In this document: piece after piece, positions 31,980-33,817 of the stretch | How positions within the stretch are numbered: position 1 is the first letter of the stretch | Layout: the number at the start of each line of letters is the position of its first letter | Source: Anaerolineae bacterium | GTDB lineage: Bacteria; Chloroflexota; Anaerolineae; J102 | DNA: 33,817 bases | Direction of reading: 5' to 3' | Assembly (NCBI GenBank): GCA_027002405.1 | Contig: JALWZT010000340.1 | Coordinates: 1-33,817 of the forward strand | Position numbers and translations under genes: made by a program | The notes under the pieces: generated by a model | The model's database searches: none | Seen by the model: only the letters and a program-made list of their open reading frames with translations | What the model was told of the DNA's origin: nothing

Positions 31980-33281
31980 ATGACCACCCAAACACAAGTC
32001 ACCACCGAACAACTTTCTCTGGCCGAGCTCATCGCCCTGGGCGTGGGGGGCATGGTCGGGGGCGGCATCTTCTCGGTGCTGGGGCTTTCGGCCCTGGTTT
32101 CGGGCCATGCCGCGCCTCTGGCCTTTGCCTTCGGCGGGGTCATCGCCCTGCTCACAGGATACAGTTACACCCGCCTGGGGCTGCACTTCCGCTCGGATGG
32201 CGGCAGCTTTACCTATCTGGAGCATGCATTCCGGCAGCGCAATATCGCGGGCATCGGCGGTTGGCTGCTGCTGGTGGGGTACATCGGCACCATGGGCCTG
32301 TACGCCTACACCTTTGGCGCGTATGGCGCGGCCATGCTGGGCGACAAGCTGAACATACCCCCGATCCAGCACGCGCTCGCGTCCCTGGTGCTGCTCATCT
32401 TTTTGGGCATCAATCTGTACGGGGTCAAGGCGTCGGGGACGACCGAACTGATTTTGGTGGGGGTGAAGGTGGCCATTCTGGCGGTCTTTGCCGTGGCGGG
32501 ATTGATGACCCTCCAGTCGAATCGCCTGTTGCCCCTGTTCAACAAGGGCGTGGTGGGGTTGGTCATGGGCGCGGCTTTGATTTTCGTGGCCTACGAGGGC
32601 TTCGAGCTCATCCCCAACGCGGTGAACGAGATGAAAGACCCCCAGCGCAATCTGAGTCGGGGCATCTTCATCTCGATTTTGATCACCACGGCCATCTACA
32701 TTGGCGTGGCCCTGGTGGCGGTGGGCAACCTCACGCCCGAGGAGATCAACAAATACAAGGAATACGCCCTGGCCGTGGCAGCCAGGCCCGCGCTGGGCGA
32801 ATTCGGCTTCCTGCTCATCGGCCTGGGCGCGCTGCTTTCCACCTCCTCGGCCATCAACGCCACCCTGTTCGGCACGGCCCGCCTGGGCATGGTTATGGCC
32901 CAGGAAGAGGAACTGCCCAAAGCCTTCAGTTACACCGCTCGCACCAAACCCGTGCCCTGGGTGAGCCTGGTGGTCATCTCCCTGGTCACCCTGGTATTCG
33001 TCAACATCGCCAATCTAACCATCATTTCCTCCTTCGCCAGCTCCACCTTCCTGCTCATCTTCATCGCCATCAACCTCTCGGCCATCCGGCTGCGCCGCAC
33101 CATCGGGGCCAATGTCTGGGCGCCGGGCCTGGGGCTGGTGTTGGCCGCGGGGTCGTGGGCCGTGCTCATGGGCTATCTGTGGCAGCATTCCCCCGAGAGC
33201 CTGTATCAGATCGCCTTCTTTTACATCGTTGTCGTGGGCGCGGAGTTGCTGTTCAGCCAGCGGGCGTTGATCCGGCGATAG
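31980..33281 (+). CDS. APC-family amino-acid permease
   Basis: The 433-residue product is a polytopic protein with 11-12 membrane helices. The N-terminal part (LAELIALGVGGMVGGGIFSVLGLSA, about 12-37) contains the glycine-rich unwound helix of APC transporters, followed by RLGLHFRSDGGSFTYLEHAF (conserved loop with G-G-S-F-x-Y), FVAYEGFELIPNAVNEMKDP (helix 6 and the EMK/P motif) and STSSAINATLFGTARL (helix 8). Substrate unknown; amino acids or polyamines are likely. As an H+-coupled symporter it could use the gradient from the ATPase upstream (inference). The ATG at 31980 follows an AGGAAA ribosome site; the longer in-frame start at 31950 is not supported. Repeats begin shortly after the stop. 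Confidence 0.88.
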   Translation: MTTQTQVTTEQLSLAELIALGVGGMVGGGIFSVLGLSALVSGHAAPLAFAFGGVIALLTGYSYTRLGLHFRSDGGSFTYLEHAFRQRNIAGIGGWLLLVGYIGTMGLYAYTFGAYGAAMLGDKLNIPPIQHALASLVLLIFLGINLYGVKASGTTELILVGVKVAILAVFAVAGLMTLQSNRLLPLFNKGVVGLVMGAALIFVAYEGFELIPNAVNEMKDPQRNLSRGIFISILITTAIYIGVALVAVGNLTPEEINKYKEYALAVAARPALGEFGFLLIGLGALLSTSSAINATLFGTARLGMVMAQEEELPKAFSYTARTKPVPWVSLVVISLVTLVFVNIANLTIISSFASSTFLLIFIAINLSAIRLRRTIGANVWAPGLGLVLAAGSWAVLMGYLWQHSPESLYQIAFFYIVVVGAELLFSQRALIRR

Positions 33282-33389
33282 AACTCGGAACAGGCGCCAC
33301 GAACGATGGCTCACCGATACCGAGGAAAATGGGAACGCAGTCTGCAGGTTTGCAAGTGGCAAGTGGCAGGTGGTCACGGTGTGCGTCTC

Positions 33390-33488
33390 AGACATTTGGC
33401 GTGGTTTAGCCGAGCGAAGTGGCGTCTGCCACGCCCGCCCGGCGATGAAGTCGCCGGGCTATAAAACGGCGCCGGATAATTCCGGCTA
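33390..33488 (-). repeat. REP-like multi-hairpin block, copy 4 (inverted)
   Basis: Inverted copy of the block at 10057-10175: AGACATTTGGCGTGGTTTAG, GAGCGAAGTGGCG, CCCGGCGATGAAGTCGCCGGG and GCCGGATAATTCCGGC are all recognisable. Confidence 0.85.
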
Positions 33489-33698
33489 CTCCCGTGAACA
33501 CTGATTACTGATAACTGATCACTGATTACTCCTGCTCGCGCCTAACCTCGGCCTGACAATCCTCAATCCTAATCCTAATCCTAATCCTGATCCTGATCCT
33601 ATTTACGGAACAGGCGCCACGAACGATGGCTCGCCGATACCGAGGAAAATGAGAACGCAGTCTGCAGGTTTGCAGGTGGCACGTGGCAGGTGAGCATG

Positions 33699-33733
33699 AG
33701 ACCTCGGAGGGTCTGCGCAGACCTCCGAGGTCT
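33699..33733. repeat. Perfect 12-base-stem hairpin
   Basis: AGACCTCGGAGG (33699-33710) and CCTCCGAGGTCT (33722-33733) with an 11-base loop. A related element (AGACCTTGAAGGTCT) lies at 9953-9986. Confidence 0.85.
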
Positions 33734-33817
33734 GGGACCACCACGCCCGCCCGGCGATGAAGTGAGGCTGTTGGCAAACCTCGAGCAGGCTGCTGAGCAA
33801 TCCGGCAGGGGCGATGA

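Larger units (their letters stand above)
33282..33817. repeat. Repeat island after the APC permease (to the window end)
   Basis: No gene seen. CACGAACGATGG...CCGATACCGAGGAAAATG block (33298-33330), GCAGGTTTGCAAGTGGCAAG stretch (33342-33374), inverted REP-like hairpins (33390-33488), heptamer array (33494-33531), linker plus CCTAATCC array (33535-33605), second CGCCGATACCGAGG block (33611-33652), second GCAGGTTTGCAGG stretch, a 12-base-stem hairpin (33699-33733) and a partial REP-like hairpin (33739-33763). Confidence 0.85.

Overview
The window is GC-rich bacterial chromosome. Its core is a nearly complete division and cell-wall (dcw) cluster on the minus strand, read from about 26.1 kb down to 5.3 kb: mraZ, rsmH, an ftsL-like gene, ftsI, murF, mraY, murD, ftsW, murG, two CvpA-like membrane proteins, murC, murB, ddl, ftsQ, ftsA and ftsZ. 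Gene content and protein style (short FtsQ with POTRA, FtsA/FtsZ pair, MurG with a PD-x-x-PG box, B-box membrane protein next to nadK and recN, plus-strand proline dehydrogenase) fit a Chloroflexota bacterium, probably Anaerolineae. This is an inference; there is no rRNA gene in the window to confirm it.

Layout. 1-208: start of a lipoprotein gene leaving the window on the minus strand. 316-4936 (+): LysM/M23 peptidase, NAD kinase, TPR-B-box-membrane protein, RecN. 4937-5289: repeat island where recN and ftsZ converge. 5290-26068 (-): the dcw cluster. 26091-26153: its promoter and a four-copy MraZ operator. 26527-27459 (+): proline dehydrogenase. 27461-27642 (-): a candidate structured small RNA ending in an intrinsic terminator shared with the proline dehydrogenase gene. 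27751-33281 (+): an anion-type permease, a plasma-membrane-type H+ P-type ATPase and an APC amino-acid permease. The first two have promoters of identical geometry, each with a GTGAC-N4-GTCAC operator, so they probably share a CRP/FNR-type activator.

The most unusual aspect is the intergenic DNA. The dcw cluster is cut into segments by islands of 40 to 1200 bp built from a small vocabulary of repeated modules: a heptamer array (TCAGTNA), GGATTA hexamer arrays, a REP-like multi-hairpin block, long palindromes of the GCGTATTCCG and TTTCACGCAT types, a CGCCGATACCGAGG block, and others. Modules recur in a partly fixed order and in both orientations. They abut, and often supply, the stop codons of the flanking genes: the heptamer gives the last residues and stop of four proteins, and another module encodes the MurB tail.

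How the genes work together: MurB-C-D-F, Ddl, MraY and MurG build lipid II, FtsW and FtsI polymerise it at the septum, and FtsZ, FtsA, FtsQ and FtsL organise the divisome. murE is missing from its usual place between ftsI and murF. The distal transport block looks like a separate ion and pH or amino-acid homeostasis unit.
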